Assembly: GCA_903879335.1 (NCBI GenBank)
Contig: CAIRLC010000022.1
Span: 113,737 to 177,736, forward strand
Length of the DNA: 64,000 nt
Source: an uncultured Pseudomonadota bacterium
Lineage (GTDB): Bacteria > Pseudomonadota > Gammaproteobacteria > Steroidobacterales > Steroidobacteraceae
Direction: 5' to 3'
In this document: one piece after another, positions 47,741-58,287 of the stretch
How the letters are laid out: each line of letters opens with the position of its first letter
Numbering within the stretch: position 1 is the first letter of the stretch
Program-made: the position numbers and the translations under genes
Notes under the pieces: model-generated
The model's database searches: none
Seen by the model: only the letters and a program-made list of their open reading frames with translations
What the model was told of the DNA's origin: nothing

Positions 47741-50272
47741 TTAGAAGCTCAGCTTGACCGTACCCATGACCGTACGTCCCAGAGCAGCGCCTACGCTGGC
47801 AACTGCCGGCGTGACCGATGCGTCGGAAACACCACCCGATGCGCGAGCGTCGAACTTGTCGAACAGGTTGTAGCCCTGCAGACCGAATTCGAGGTTCTTC
47901 GCTGGACGATAGCGCACGAAGCCGGTGAAGACTTCTGAGCCCGGCCAGTTGGCATTGCCGCCGTCGGTGTAAGACGTGTTGCCAGTGACAGCAAGACCAA
48001 CCGAGACTGCCTGGATCACGTTGTACTCGCTGGAGATGGTGTAGATCATCTTCGGCATGTACTGCGCCTGGAAGTAACCCGATGCGCCCGCTGGCTGCTG
48101 CTGCGCATTGGCGTAGGTCGCATTGGCAACCAACGAGAACGCACCCACTTCGTACGTACCGAAGAACTCGAAGCCAGACGACTTGAACGCGTTGTCCTTA
48201 ACGCAGCCGCCCTTGCCGCCTGGGCAACGGGTTGCCGACAGCTCGTACGTGCTCTGCTTGAAGTCGCCGTTGAGAAGCGTCAACTCGACCGTGTAACGGC
48301 CGGTGCCCAGGTGACCACGAGCCTTCACACCCAGTTCGTACTGGTTAACGAAGTCGACCGAAGGGGTGACGCCGTCAGCCGAGCAACCACCGACGTGATT
48401 AGCCGCATCCGCTGAGGTGCAGAGCGCGCCATCAGCTCGGATCTTACCGCCAACCGTCTGACGGTCGCTGTTGAAACGACCACCGCGCGACGAGCGACCG
48501 AACAACGAAATGTCATCCGAGAGCTTGTACAACACGCCAACCGAGTAGTTGGTGTAGGTGCGGGTGTAGTCCAAGTACTCCTGCGGGCCGTTCGGCAGCA
48601 GCGTTGGGATCGCGACCGTCTGGTTCTGGCCCGAGACTGGGTTCAGTGCGATGATCGGTGTATTGAACGAATCGCCACCGACCTGAGTCCAGCCGCCTGC
48701 CTTGATGTTTTCAAAGCGAGCCGATGCATCGACGTCCCACTTGCCAGCTGACCAATCCAAGTTCAGGTACGGCGCCGTATCCGTGTAGGACAGGTCATAG
48801 GCGCGCGCACAGCACGAACCCCAGTTGTTGTTGAAGCCAGCGATACCGTTGGCGGTCAACAAGTTACCGGCCGAGTCGACCACGTTCAGCATCGCGCCGT
48901 TGTGGCCCGAGAGCTCCGAGTAGGTCGCGTTCGTGTGCCAGTCCATCGCAATGTGCTGGTTCATGTAGAACACACCACCGCGCGCGGTCACCGTGCCAGC
49001 ACCATCCAAGTTGAACTTGTCCGACAGCGCCAAGTCATTGGCGAAGCTGCCGACATCATTGATGTTCGTGTGAACGTCGGTGTTGTTGTTCAAGTACCGG
49101 TTGGTGTAGAGCTGGCCCGCGTTCACGCCATTGGCGTAGTAAATCGCGCCGCCGGCCGGGGTCGCGCTCGAGGTCAGCGCAACGTTGAGGAACGGTGCCG
49201 AGAAGGCGCCGCTCATACGCGTCCAACGCATGTTGTTGTCGATCTTGATGCCGCCATCGAGCTCGTAGTGAACCTGATTCTGCAGCGCCAGGGCGCGGGT
49301 CGTGATGCCGTCGGTGTTGACCGACTGCAAGGCGCCGTTCGAGTTCACAATGTTGAAGTGCTGGTTCAGCGCCGAGTAGTTCGACTGGCTACGGCCGTCG
49401 AATCCCGGGAATGCGCTGATACCGTCCACTGAGTTGCCTGAAGCATTCACGAGAGCCGGCGAACCGGTGTAGTTCGGCTCCTTCGTGTCAGCAAACTTGG
49501 CCAAGAAACGGATGTAACCCTTGTTATCCGCCAAGTCCTTGGTGATGTTGGCCTTCAACTGGACGCTGTCCGACACGTTGTAGCCGGCGTTCAGCGGACC
49601 GCGACCCGTGTGCGCGTAGCCGCCAACGTGATAGTGCACAGAGTCGCTCGCGGCGCCGCCGTAACGGAAGTCGACGCGATTTTCGTCAAAGCCCAAGCCA
49701 CGGTTGAACTGGACGTAACCGCCCTCTTCCTTGCCATAGTTCGAGATGTAGTTGATGACCGCGCCCGGAGCCTGCGAGGCGAAGGTCGACGACGAACCGC
49801 CGCGAACCGCTTCGATGCGGTCGACGCTGGCGTCGTAGTGGGTCCAGTAGTCGTTGTTACCGAACTGCATGTCGCCGAACAGGACGGTCGGCAAGCCATC
49901 TTCCTGAATCTGCACAAACGGCGAACCGCCGGTGGCCACAGGGAGACCGCGAACCGCGATGTTGGAGTTACCACCGGGACCCGAGGTGCCATTGACCTGA
50001 ATACCGGGGATCATTCGGAACACTTCAGCCTCAGACGTCGGCTGGAAGTTCTTGACCAATTCGGCCGGAACGGAAGTTACCGAGACCGAGGTGTTCAGTA
50101 CGCTCTTATCGCCACCCGAAGCCGTCACGACGATTTCGTCGAGCAGGCTGTCATTGCCCTTGGCCGAATCAGCAGCGACTGGCGCGGTATCAGCGTGAGC
50201 GCTAGCACCCGCTGCGAGAGCAGCCGAGATGAGCATGCGCAAGAAAAGCTTTTCGTTGGACGTTTTTTTCAC
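47741..50272 (-). CDS. TonB-dependent outer membrane receptor, likely alpha-galactoside uptake
   Basis: The 843-residue receptor has a signal peptide (LISAALAAGASAHA), a TonB-box-like DEIVVTA, a plug domain (VFRMIPGIQVNG, IAVRGLPVA, RIEAVRGGSSS) and a 22-strand barrel ending in VKLSF with the terminal Phe. It would bring oligosaccharides or similar ligands into the periplasm with TonB energy. The ORF track starts too early; GTG 50272 has AGGGGG upstream and gives the signal peptide directly. Its promoter carries a LacI-type operator, supporting a galactoside ligand; siderophore use is less likely. Confidence 0.94.
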   Translation of the reverse strand: MKKTSNEKLFLRMLISAALAAGASAHADTAPVAADSAKGNDSLLDEIVVTASGGDKSVLNTSVSVTSVPAELVKNFQPTSEAEVFRMIPGIQVNGTSGPGGNSNIAVRGLPVATGGSPFVQIQEDGLPTVLFGDMQFGNNDYWTHYDASVDRIEAVRGGSSSTFASQAPGAVINYISNYGKEEGGYVQFNRGLGFDENRVDFRYGGAASDSVHYHVGGYAHTGRGPLNAGYNVSDSVQLKANITKDLADNKGYIRFLAKFADTKEPNYTGSPALVNASGNSVDGISAFPGFDGRSQSNYSALNQHFNIVNSNGALQSVNTDGITTRALALQNQVHYELDGGIKIDNNMRWTRMSGAFSAPFLNVALTSSATPAGGAIYYANGVNAGQLYTNRYLNNNTDVHTNINDVGSFANDLALSDKFNLDGAGTVTARGGVFYMNQHIAMDWHTNATYSELSGHNGAMLNVVDSAGNLLTANGIAGFNNNWGSCCARAYDLSYTDTAPYLNLDWSAGKWDVDASARFENIKAGGWTQVGGDSFNTPIIALNPVSGQNQTVAIPTLLPNGPQEYLDYTRTYTNYSVGVLYKLSDDISLFGRSSRGGRFNSDRQTVGGKIRADGALCTSADAANHVGGCSADGVTPSVDFVNQYELGVKARGHLGTGRYTVELTLLNGDFKQSTYELSATRCPGGKGGCVKDNAFKSSGFEFFGTYEVGAFSLVANATYANAQQQPAGASGYFQAQYMPKMIYTISSEYNVIQAVSVGLAVTGNTSYTDGGNANWPGSEVFTGFVRYRPAKNLEFGLQGYNLFDKFDARASGGVSDASVTPAVASVGAALGRTVMGTVKLSF

Positions 50273-50366
50273 AGTAAACCCCCTAAAAGAGACACAGAAC
50301 TGAAATCGATTGGAATTGGGGGTTAAAACAGTCCCCCGAATTGCTGCATAAAAGTAAACCACACAG

Positions 50367-50393
50367 TGCAAACGATTTCAACAACCGATTGCA
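50367..50393. promoter_or_regulatory. Predicted LacI-family operators, TonB receptor promoter
   Basis: The strong site 50367-50380 (TGCAAACGATTTCA) fits TGnAAnCGnTTnCA at every fixed position. A second site, 50380-50393 (TGCAATCGGTTGTT on the minus strand), abuts it and keeps eight of ten. On the minus strand TTGAAA-17 bp-TTTACT forms the likely promoter, so the operator covers the -35. Confidence 0.75.
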
Positions 50394-50466
50394 TACAGAT
50401 TATTGAGCAGATTGAAATATCGATGTTGCTAAAAAGCGACATTAGATTTCGTCTAGGACAATCCCT

Positions 50467-52008
50467 CTACCGAGAGGGTGTGCGCACATCGAAAGCGAGC
50501 ACCAATCGCTCACCGGCCGCAAACGGGACGGTGTCGTGCCACATTGTTGATGGAAATAAGACCAGACGGCCCACGCGCGGCTCTACTTGAGCATAGGGCG
50601 CCAATCCCAAGCCGAGGTCAGCGGGTGGGGCGCCGAATCGGATCCAACCCGCTGGCGGCTTACCCATATCGTCCTTTGCTGGCAGCGACACGTAAAAGGC
50701 AGAACTCAGCCATCCCAGTGGGTGCGTGTGGGCGACGTTATAACCCTGCTGCAGTAGTCGCACCGACCAACTACCGGCATACAACACCTGATTACGCGGC
50801 GGCCCGAGCAAGGGGTGTCCAGCGACACGGGGCGGCAATAAATCGATGTACTCACGCACGGCCTCGCTGATCCTGGCCTTCGTGCGCTCAATGATCGGAT
50901 CAGTACGGAAAAATAAAGGCCGCTCGGTCTGCGTTCCGCCACGCACTGACTGTTCAATGTACGGCGACTTTGCGGTGTGCAGACCACGAAGTAACTCAGC
51001 GAGTTCTTCAAGATCAGCCGCGCTAATACCAACCTCCATGGCACGGACAAACGGCGGCGCCCCATCTAACCATTCGGCACGGGGGTCGCCCGCGATACGC
51101 CAGATCAGCGACAAATAGGGCCAGGCAAGATTCGCGGATGGCGTGCGTAAGAGACGTAATGCGGTGGGCTCTGCTGCAGCGGCCCGTTGCGTACGCAAGC
51201 AGTAGCGAATCCACGCGAGATCTCTGACCTCGTCATTGAGTCCTTCAGTCTGCCGAAAAAGCGTCTCGGCTTGCGCGTACTCACCGGATTCGGCCGCCAG
51301 ATAGGCGCGCGCCACGGGAAACACGGTTTGCGCCCCAAACATGCGCTCGGCATCCGCAAGAATGCGCCGGGCAGCCGGCCAGTCACGGGCTTGAGCCACA
51401 AACCGAAACCACGCGAGACGGAGCCGTAAGTTTTGCGGCTCCCGTAACGCCGCAGCCTCATAGCCGCGGGCGTAATTTAATTGATCGCCGTCCGTCCATC
51501 GCATTTCGGCGACGCGATACTGCCCCTCAAGCCACGAAGGATTACGCTCCAATTCCGCCGCCAGGGCGTCGATCGCATCGTCCTTACGCCCTTCAGCGGA
51601 CAAGGCGCTCGCGAGCGTGAGTATCAGGCTTGGTGATGAAGGCGTCAGAGCTAAGGCACGACGCGCCGACTTAAGTGCCGTTAGGCCACATTGCACCTCT
51701 GTTTGGGCAATGGCCGTTGCCGTTAATGCATCCTCAGGCGCGAGCATTTCAGCGCGCCGAAACGCAGCCAATGCGTCGCCCATGCGCTGCTCTTCGCGTA
51801 ATGCGAATCCATACAGTCGCCATGCGTGGGCGTTTTCATCCACCTGCTGGAGCATCAACTCCAATAAGTCGATAGCCCCCCGGGCGTCGCGACGCCCCAT
51901 GGCGTCATGCGCTTCTTGATACAAGACATCGGCGGCGGGCGTCTGATCAGTCACTTCGGCCCCAGTGGCGGGTTTGCGCCTCGCGCCCGCGGCGTCAAGC
52001 ATCTGCAT
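50467..52008 (-). CDS. TPR protein with C-terminal 2OG-Fe(II) oxygenase-like domain
   Basis: The 513-residue protein has helical tetratricopeptide-like repeats in about residues 30-330 (for example LYGFALREEQRMGDALAAFRRAEML) and a C-terminal jelly-roll domain (about 400-510) of the putative 2OG-Fe(II) oxygenase type. Likely metal ligands are HTHPLGWLS and STMWHDTVPF, and the late Arg in GERLVLAF may bind 2-oxoglutarate. No signal peptide is seen, so it should be cytosolic. It follows the MFS gene by 53 bp and precedes the TonB receptor. Such domains hydroxylate proteins or small molecules; its substrate here is unknown. Confidence 0.85.
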   Translation of the reverse strand: MQMLDAAGARRKPATGAEVTDQTPAADVLYQEAHDAMGRRDARGAIDLLELMLQQVDENAHAWRLYGFALREEQRMGDALAAFRRAEMLAPEDALTATAIAQTEVQCGLTALKSARRALALTPSSPSLILTLASALSAEGRKDDAIDALAAELERNPSWLEGQYRVAEMRWTDGDQLNYARGYEAAALREPQNLRLRLAWFRFVAQARDWPAARRILADAERMFGAQTVFPVARAYLAAESGEYAQAETLFRQTEGLNDEVRDLAWIRYCLRTQRAAAAEPTALRLLRTPSANLAWPYLSLIWRIAGDPRAEWLDGAPPFVRAMEVGISAADLEELAELLRGLHTAKSPYIEQSVRGGTQTERPLFFRTDPIIERTKARISEAVREYIDLLPPRVAGHPLLGPPRNQVLYAGSWSVRLLQQGYNVAHTHPLGWLSSAFYVSLPAKDDMGKPPAGWIRFGAPPADLGLGLAPYAQVEPRVGRLVLFPSTMWHDTVPFAAGERLVLAFDVRTPSR

Positions 52009-52061
52009 GATTGGCAGCTCACCAACCTATCCTCAGCCGTCCTGCCTCGAAGACATGGAGG

Positions 52062-53291
52062 TCAGGTGGCAGCCTCATGCTGTGCAAGACGCGCGTGCGC
52101 CGGTTTACTCACGAAGTTAATCAAGGCTGCCACACAGAATATTCCGCAAAAGCCTGAAGCCAGTACAAAGCCAGCCCGAGCATTACCCGTGATGTCGCTG
52201 AGCACGCTCATGCCTATCGGCCCGAGGATCGCGCCCAGGCATGTAAAAAAGAGGATGACGCCAGCAACCGAGCCTTGATCGACGCCTTCGAAGCAGCCGA
52301 TACCCTTAGAGTTGATCGTGGGATAGATGATCGACATAAAGAGCCCAGAAAGCGGCAGCAGGTAAAGCGCGACATGCAGCCCGCCAAATACACTACCGAC
52401 AAAGCACAACAAGATGGACAAGGCGCAGAGCAGCAATGCGAGCGACCACTCAAATGTGCGTAGCAGCCAAGCACCGACAAATCGACCTAGCGCTCGCATC
52501 ATGAAAAAGACGGGTAAGGCATAGCCGGCTTGCACCAACAGCGATCCTTGCAGGCCACTCAGCAGTGTGGGCATCCAGACGTAGATCGCACACTCAACGG
52601 CGACGTACAGAAAAGCAGCGAGGCTAAACCCCAATGCATACGGATTTTTGACCAGCCTCAATGCGGTCACGACCGAAGGCTGCTCTTCGCTCTGTGCGCG
52701 AGGCGCGTCCGGATAGCGCGCCGACAACGCGACCAAGAACAACAGCACACAAAGGCTTCCAGCGACCACGTAGAGCCACCGCCAAGATACGCCCTGCGCG
52801 GCAAGCATCGTCACAATCAGCGGTCCAATGATGGCGCCGACCCCAAAGAAGCCTTCCACCAAATTCATGGTCGACGTGAGTTCGGTCGTTGACACGGAGA
52901 GATCTCCGACCAAGGCCAGCGCGCCCGTTTTAAACACGCCAATCGACGCACCCGCCAAACAAATCAGCAGGAGTAGCACCAGAAAATTACCCGCGACCGG
53001 TACGCAAAAAGCAGTCACGGCGAAGACGGCCAAACCGGCCAAAATCGTCAGTTTGCGGCCCCAACGATCCGCCAAAAATCCAAGAAAAAGGCCCGCACCC
53101 ATGATGCCGGCCATACTGCCGTAATGGAGGGCGCCGGCCGTGGTCTGGCTTAAGCCAAACTCAGCAATAACTTTAGGGATAATCACGCCGACGGCGTCGG
53201 TGGTCATCGCAAACATGAAGAACATCAGATACGTCAGCCAGCGCACGGCGGCAACGTGGCTCGGCGCCGAAGCGCTAGAATTTGCGATCAT
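52062..53291 (-). CDS. MFS transporter of the galactoside locus
   Basis: The 409-residue, 12-helix protein is a major facilitator transporter, with GSMAGIMGAGLFLGFLADRWGRKLTIL carrying the conserved loop 2-3 motif (GxLaDrxGrkxxl). The substrate cannot be read from sequence, but a LacI-type operator 65 bp upstream and the neighbours suggest a sugar or sugar acid from galactoside breakdown. It heads a minus-strand unit with the TPR/oxygenase gene. A GGAGGGGG stretch precedes the ATG. Confidence 0.88.
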   Translation of the reverse strand: MIANSSASAPSHVAAVRWLTYLMFFMFAMTTDAVGVIIPKVIAEFGLSQTTAGALHYGSMAGIMGAGLFLGFLADRWGRKLTILAGLAVFAVTAFCVPVAGNFLVLLLLICLAGASIGVFKTGALALVGDLSVSTTELTSTMNLVEGFFGVGAIIGPLIVTMLAAQGVSWRWLYVVAGSLCVLLFLVALSARYPDAPRAQSEEQPSVVTALRLVKNPYALGFSLAAFLYVAVECAIYVWMPTLLSGLQGSLLVQAGYALPVFFMMRALGRFVGAWLLRTFEWSLALLLCALSILLCFVGSVFGGLHVALYLLPLSGLFMSIIYPTINSKGIGCFEGVDQGSVAGVILFFTCLGAILGPIGMSVLSDITGNARAGFVLASGFCGIFCVAALINFVSKPAHARLAQHEAAT

Positions 53292-53355
53292 GCCCCCTCC
53301 ATTCCACCCGCTGAAGGGGTGTTTATCCGATCAGAATAACGAAATCGGAACCGTT

Positions 53356-53369
53356 TGCAAACGATTGCA
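53356..53369. promoter_or_regulatory. Predicted LacI-family operator, MFS promoter
   Basis: TGCAAACGATTGCA fits the TGnAAnCGnTTnCA palindrome at every fixed position. On the minus strand it overlaps TTGCAA-16 bp-TATTCT, a plausible promoter, and precedes the MFS start by 65 bp. It is the best-matching site of the four. Confidence 0.8.
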
Positions 53370-53392
53370 ATCTGCCCACCGGCGGCCCTGAC

Positions 53393-54433
53393 TCAATACG
53401 ATAGTTTGGCGCCACACGATTCGCGGATGATTAGTTCAGCCGAGAGGGTGGCCGATGGCCCCTCCCCTCCGGACAACCGATCGAACAACCGGTCCACAAT
53501 GGTCCGCGCACCCACGTCCAGATCCTGACGCACCGTGGTCAAAGACGGATTGCTGTGCGCTGCTAACGCAATATCGTCGAAGCCAACGACTGCAATGTCT
53601 TTCGGTACCGATTTTCCAGCCGCCGTTATCGCCTGGATGGCGCTAATGGCGATTAAGTCACTGGCCGCAAAGACAGCGTCGAACGCGACATTCTGTTGCA
53701 GTAACTCGGTCATCGCCGCGTAGGCGTTGTCCGGCGTCAGATGAGCCGGCACGATGTGCCTCGCCTCAAGTGGACGACTCGTATTCTCAAGCGCAGCCAG
53801 ATAGCCCTCGTAGCGCAATCCAATTTCCGGCAGCGACGGGTCGCCAAAAAACACAATGCGCTTGCGGCCCAAGCGGATCAGATGCTCGACGGCTCGCTGT
53901 GCACCGACCGTGTTATCGGTGCCTACGGTGCAGTAACTCTGCGCAACCGATGGAGCGCCCCAGACGACCAAGGGCCGGTAATACGCAGACACCGCCTCTA
54001 AGACTTGGTGTTCAGTACTTTGACCAATCACGATGACACCATCCGAACGGCCAGACGCGACGAGATTCGGCAACCAATCGCCCATCGGGGGCACGATCTT
54101 TTGCAACAGCACTCCATATCCGCGCTGTGTAATGGCATCCGCAAGATAGCCGAGCATTTCGACAAAAAATGGATCGGTCAGGGGTTGGCTCACTTCATGG
54201 GCGAGCGGAATCACAACACTGATCGTTTCGGTCCGCTGCAGGCGTAGATTGCGCGCAGTGGTGTTCACGACGTAGCCGGCTTCACGAGCCAAACGCATGA
54301 TTTCGTCGCGCTTTTTCTTCGCCACGAGCGAACTACCGGCCAAGGCACGGGAGACCGTCGATGCCGACACGCCCGCCAGGGCAGCAATGTCAGACATTTT
54401 CGCTGGGGCCCGATGGCCACCTTTGTTCTTCAA
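53393..54433 (-). CDS. LacI-family transcriptional regulator, probable galactoside repressor
   Basis: The 346-residue regulator has an N-terminal LacI helix-turn-helix, SDIAALAGVSASTVSRALAG, the hinge helix NTTARNLRLQRTETI and a periplasmic-binding-protein-like effector domain (VGTDNTVGAQRAVEHLI, DIAVVGFDDIALA). It is divergent from the sugar porter gene, and its stop codon lies close to the operator in front of the MFS gene. It likely represses four promoters and releases them on binding a galactoside or galactose, by analogy to GalR/GalS. No effector can be proved from sequence. Confidence 0.93.
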   Translation of the reverse strand: MKNKGGHRAPAKMSDIAALAGVSASTVSRALAGSSLVAKKKRDEIMRLAREAGYVVNTTARNLRLQRTETISVVIPLAHEVSQPLTDPFFVEMLGYLADAITQRGYGVLLQKIVPPMGDWLPNLVASGRSDGVIVIGQSTEHQVLEAVSAYYRPLVVWGAPSVAQSYCTVGTDNTVGAQRAVEHLIRLGRKRIVFFGDPSLPEIGLRYEGYLAALENTSRPLEARHIVPAHLTPDNAYAAMTELLQQNVAFDAVFAASDLIAISAIQAITAAGKSVPKDIAVVGFDDIALAAHSNPSLTTVRQDLDVGARTIVDRLFDRLSGGEGPSATLSAELIIRESCGAKLSY

Positions 54434-54517
54434 ACTCCACCCCCATCCCGCCGGTCAGTGGTTGGACCGACCAATCCGATATTGTGTTCTCTTCTTAGAA
54501 GTGCGTGCAACTGCAGC

Positions 54518-54531
54518 GGGAATCGATTGCA
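54518..54531. promoter_or_regulatory. Predicted LacI-family operator, sugar porter promoter
   Basis: GGGAATCGATTGCA keeps nine of ten fixed positions of TGnAAnCGnTTnCA, failing only the first T. It lies between the divergent regulator and the sugar porter gene, so it may control both. Its TTGCAA could serve as a -35 for the porter. Confidence 0.6.
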
Positions 54532-54608
54532 AGAGCCTCAATTAGGCGGCATGTTTATTCCCCATCGCGGCGGGCACGTCGCCTTGGGCCCGACCCTAAG
54601 GACTAAAA

Positions 54609-55961
54609 ATGAGTAGCCAAGCAATTCCGACCCCGATCAATCTGCGGATTTTTCTGTGGTCGATCACCTCTGCGCTAGCGGGATTCCTGTTCGGCTTTGA
54701 TACGGTCGTGATCTCAGGCGCTGAGCAACGGATCCAAGCACTCTGGCACCTGTCGCCTGAATTGCATGGGGTCGCTATGGCTGCGGCCCTGTATGGCACC
54801 GTCATCGGCGCAGTCGCTGGCGGTTGGCCGACCGACCGGTTCGGACGCAAACGCACGTTGATTTTGATCGGCTTTCTCTACGTCCTCTCAGCGCTTTGGT
54901 CGGCGCTCGCCGACGGTGTGAGTGCGTTTATTGTGGCCCGCGCAATCGGCGGTCTCGGCATCGGAGTCTCCACGGTAGTCGCGCCGCTCTATATTTCGGA
55001 GATCGCACCGCCGTCGCGGCGAGGTCTGCTGGCTGGGCTGTTTCAATTCAATATTGTGTTTGGGATTGTCATCGCCTATTTGTCAAACGCACTGCTAGCT
55101 GATGCGGGCGACAACGCATGGCGCTGGATGCTCGGTGTAGCGGCATTCCCGTCCCTTATTTACGCAGTGCTGAGCTTTACCCTGCCCGAAAGCCCCCGCT
55201 GGCTACTCACCCGTAAGGGCGACCGCAATGCCGGCGAAGCCGTCTTGAAATTGATCGATCCAACCGCCAACCCGGAGGCCATTCGAACACGCGCGGCAGA
55301 AATCATCGAATCGGGTCAAGCGACAGAGTCACACCAGGGGTTCTGGACTCGCTCGCTTAGAACGCCGATTCTGTTGGCGTTCTTGATTGCATTTTTCAAT
55401 CAACTCTCGGGCATCAACGCCATTTTGTACTTCGCGCCGCGCATTTTCGAAATGACCGGCCTCGGCGCACAAGCAGCTCTGCTGCAATCCGTGGGGATTG
55501 GCATCACCAATCTCATCTTTACCTTCGCGGGACTGTGGTTGATTGACCGTCTGGGCCGTCGGACGCTCCTGTACATCGGCTCTTTCGGTTACATCGTGTC
55601 CTTAGGCCTAGTCGCTTGGGCCTTTGCGAGCGGCCATGTCAGTATTGTGCCCGCCTGCATCTTTGCTTTTATCGCAGCGCACGCCATTGGCCAAGGCGCC
55701 GTAATCTGGGTATTTATCGCCGAAATATTCCCCAACCGTCATCGCGCACAGGGGCAAACGCTAGGCAGCTCCACGCACTGGATCTTCGCTGCGCTGTTAA
55801 CCACCTTCTTTCCAAAGATGGTCACCGCATTACCACCGGCATTCGTTTTCTCGTTTTTCTGCGGGATGATGGTGGTGCAGTTGGTCTGGGTGCGCGTCAT
55901 GGTGATGGAAACCAAAGGCGTTGCCTTAGAAGACATCCAGAAGCAGCTTCGCGCCACATGA
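54609..55961 (+). CDS. Sugar porter family MFS transporter (GalP/XylE-like)
   Basis: The 450-residue protein belongs to the sugar porter branch of MFS. It shows GFLFGFDTVVISGAEQRI in helix 1, DRFGRKRTLI, PESPRWLLTRKG, QLSGINAILYFAPRIFE with the sugar-binding Gln-Asn region and IDRLGRRTLLY. This pattern is close to GalP, XylE and AraE proton symporters, so it likely imports galactose or another monosaccharide. The predicted operator upstream ties it to the locus. With the SSS symporter and the other MFS gene, the locus has three inner membrane carriers. Confidence 0.94.
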   Translation: MSSQAIPTPINLRIFLWSITSALAGFLFGFDTVVISGAEQRIQALWHLSPELHGVAMAAALYGTVIGAVAGGWPTDRFGRKRTLILIGFLYVLSALWSALADGVSAFIVARAIGGLGIGVSTVVAPLYISEIAPPSRRGLLAGLFQFNIVFGIVIAYLSNALLADAGDNAWRWMLGVAAFPSLIYAVLSFTLPESPRWLLTRKGDRNAGEAVLKLIDPTANPEAIRTRAAEIIESGQATESHQGFWTRSLRTPILLAFLIAFFNQLSGINAILYFAPRIFEMTGLGAQAALLQSVGIGITNLIFTFAGLWLIDRLGRRTLLYIGSFGYIVSLGLVAWAFASGHVSIVPACIFAFIAAHAIGQGAVIWVFIAEIFPNRHRAQGQTLGSSTHWIFAALLTTFFPKMVTALPPAFVFSFFCGMMVVQLVWVRVMVMETKGVALEDIQKQLRAT

Positions 55962-56016
55962 GATCGATAGCGCAGGCGCAAAGGTCCGCGCCTTTTCAAC
56001 ACTGAGACTCTAAATA

Positions 56017-56044
56017 GACAAGGCCCCGCAAGCGGGGCCTTGTC
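56017..56044. terminator. Bidirectional terminator between sugar porter and groL
   Basis: GACAAGGCCCCGC and GCGGGGCCTTGTC form a perfect 13-bp inverted repeat about 55 bp after the sugar porter stop and 45 bp after the groL stop. The T-run is short on either side, but the long GC stem between convergent genes supports terminator function. Confidence 0.8.
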
Positions 56045-56088
56045 GTTTGGACAACAAACCGGGCGCGCGAAGCGCCCGGTATGCGGGA

Positions 56089-58073
<1,985 letters not shown>

Positions 58074-58143
58074 TTTCGTTGTCCTCCTTCAGGAGCCAGT
58101 AGAATTTGAGGGGAGCCGTCTCGGCCCCCGCGGGGCGGCGCTG

Positions 58144-58170
58144 TTAGCACTCTCCCCTAACGGCTGCTAA
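58144..58170. promoter_or_regulatory. Degenerate CIRCE element upstream of groS
   Basis: TTAGCACTC-N9-GGCTGCTAA fits the HrcA operator consensus TTAGCACTC-N9-GAGTGCTAA with an exact left arm and two mismatches in the right. Its edge overlaps the -10 of the groS promoter, placing it at the transcription start, where HrcA binding would repress. Confidence 0.8.
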
Positions 58171-58197
58171 ATATAGCGACGAACTTGCGCATTTCAA
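58170..58197 (-). promoter_or_regulatory. groS promoter
   Basis: On the minus strand TTGAAA (-35, 58192-58197) and TATATT (-10, 58170-58175) are 16 bp apart, close to the sigma-70 consensus. The -35 sits in TCTTGAAAT, which also resembles the sigma-32 -35 (CTTGAAA), but the matching CCCCAT-type -10 is not clear. Confidence 0.65.
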
Positions 58198-58287
58198 GAC
58201 CACCGAGCTGAAATTCCTGAACACTCGTCAAAGTCGACCTAGCCCCAACACCCGCTTCGGCGGCGCCGATAGGATGAAGGCAAGATT

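Noticed and set aside
49610-50326. A 238-residue plus-strand ORF opposite the TonB receptor
   Set aside because: It covers the plug and signal peptide region of a well-supported receptor and has no family features.
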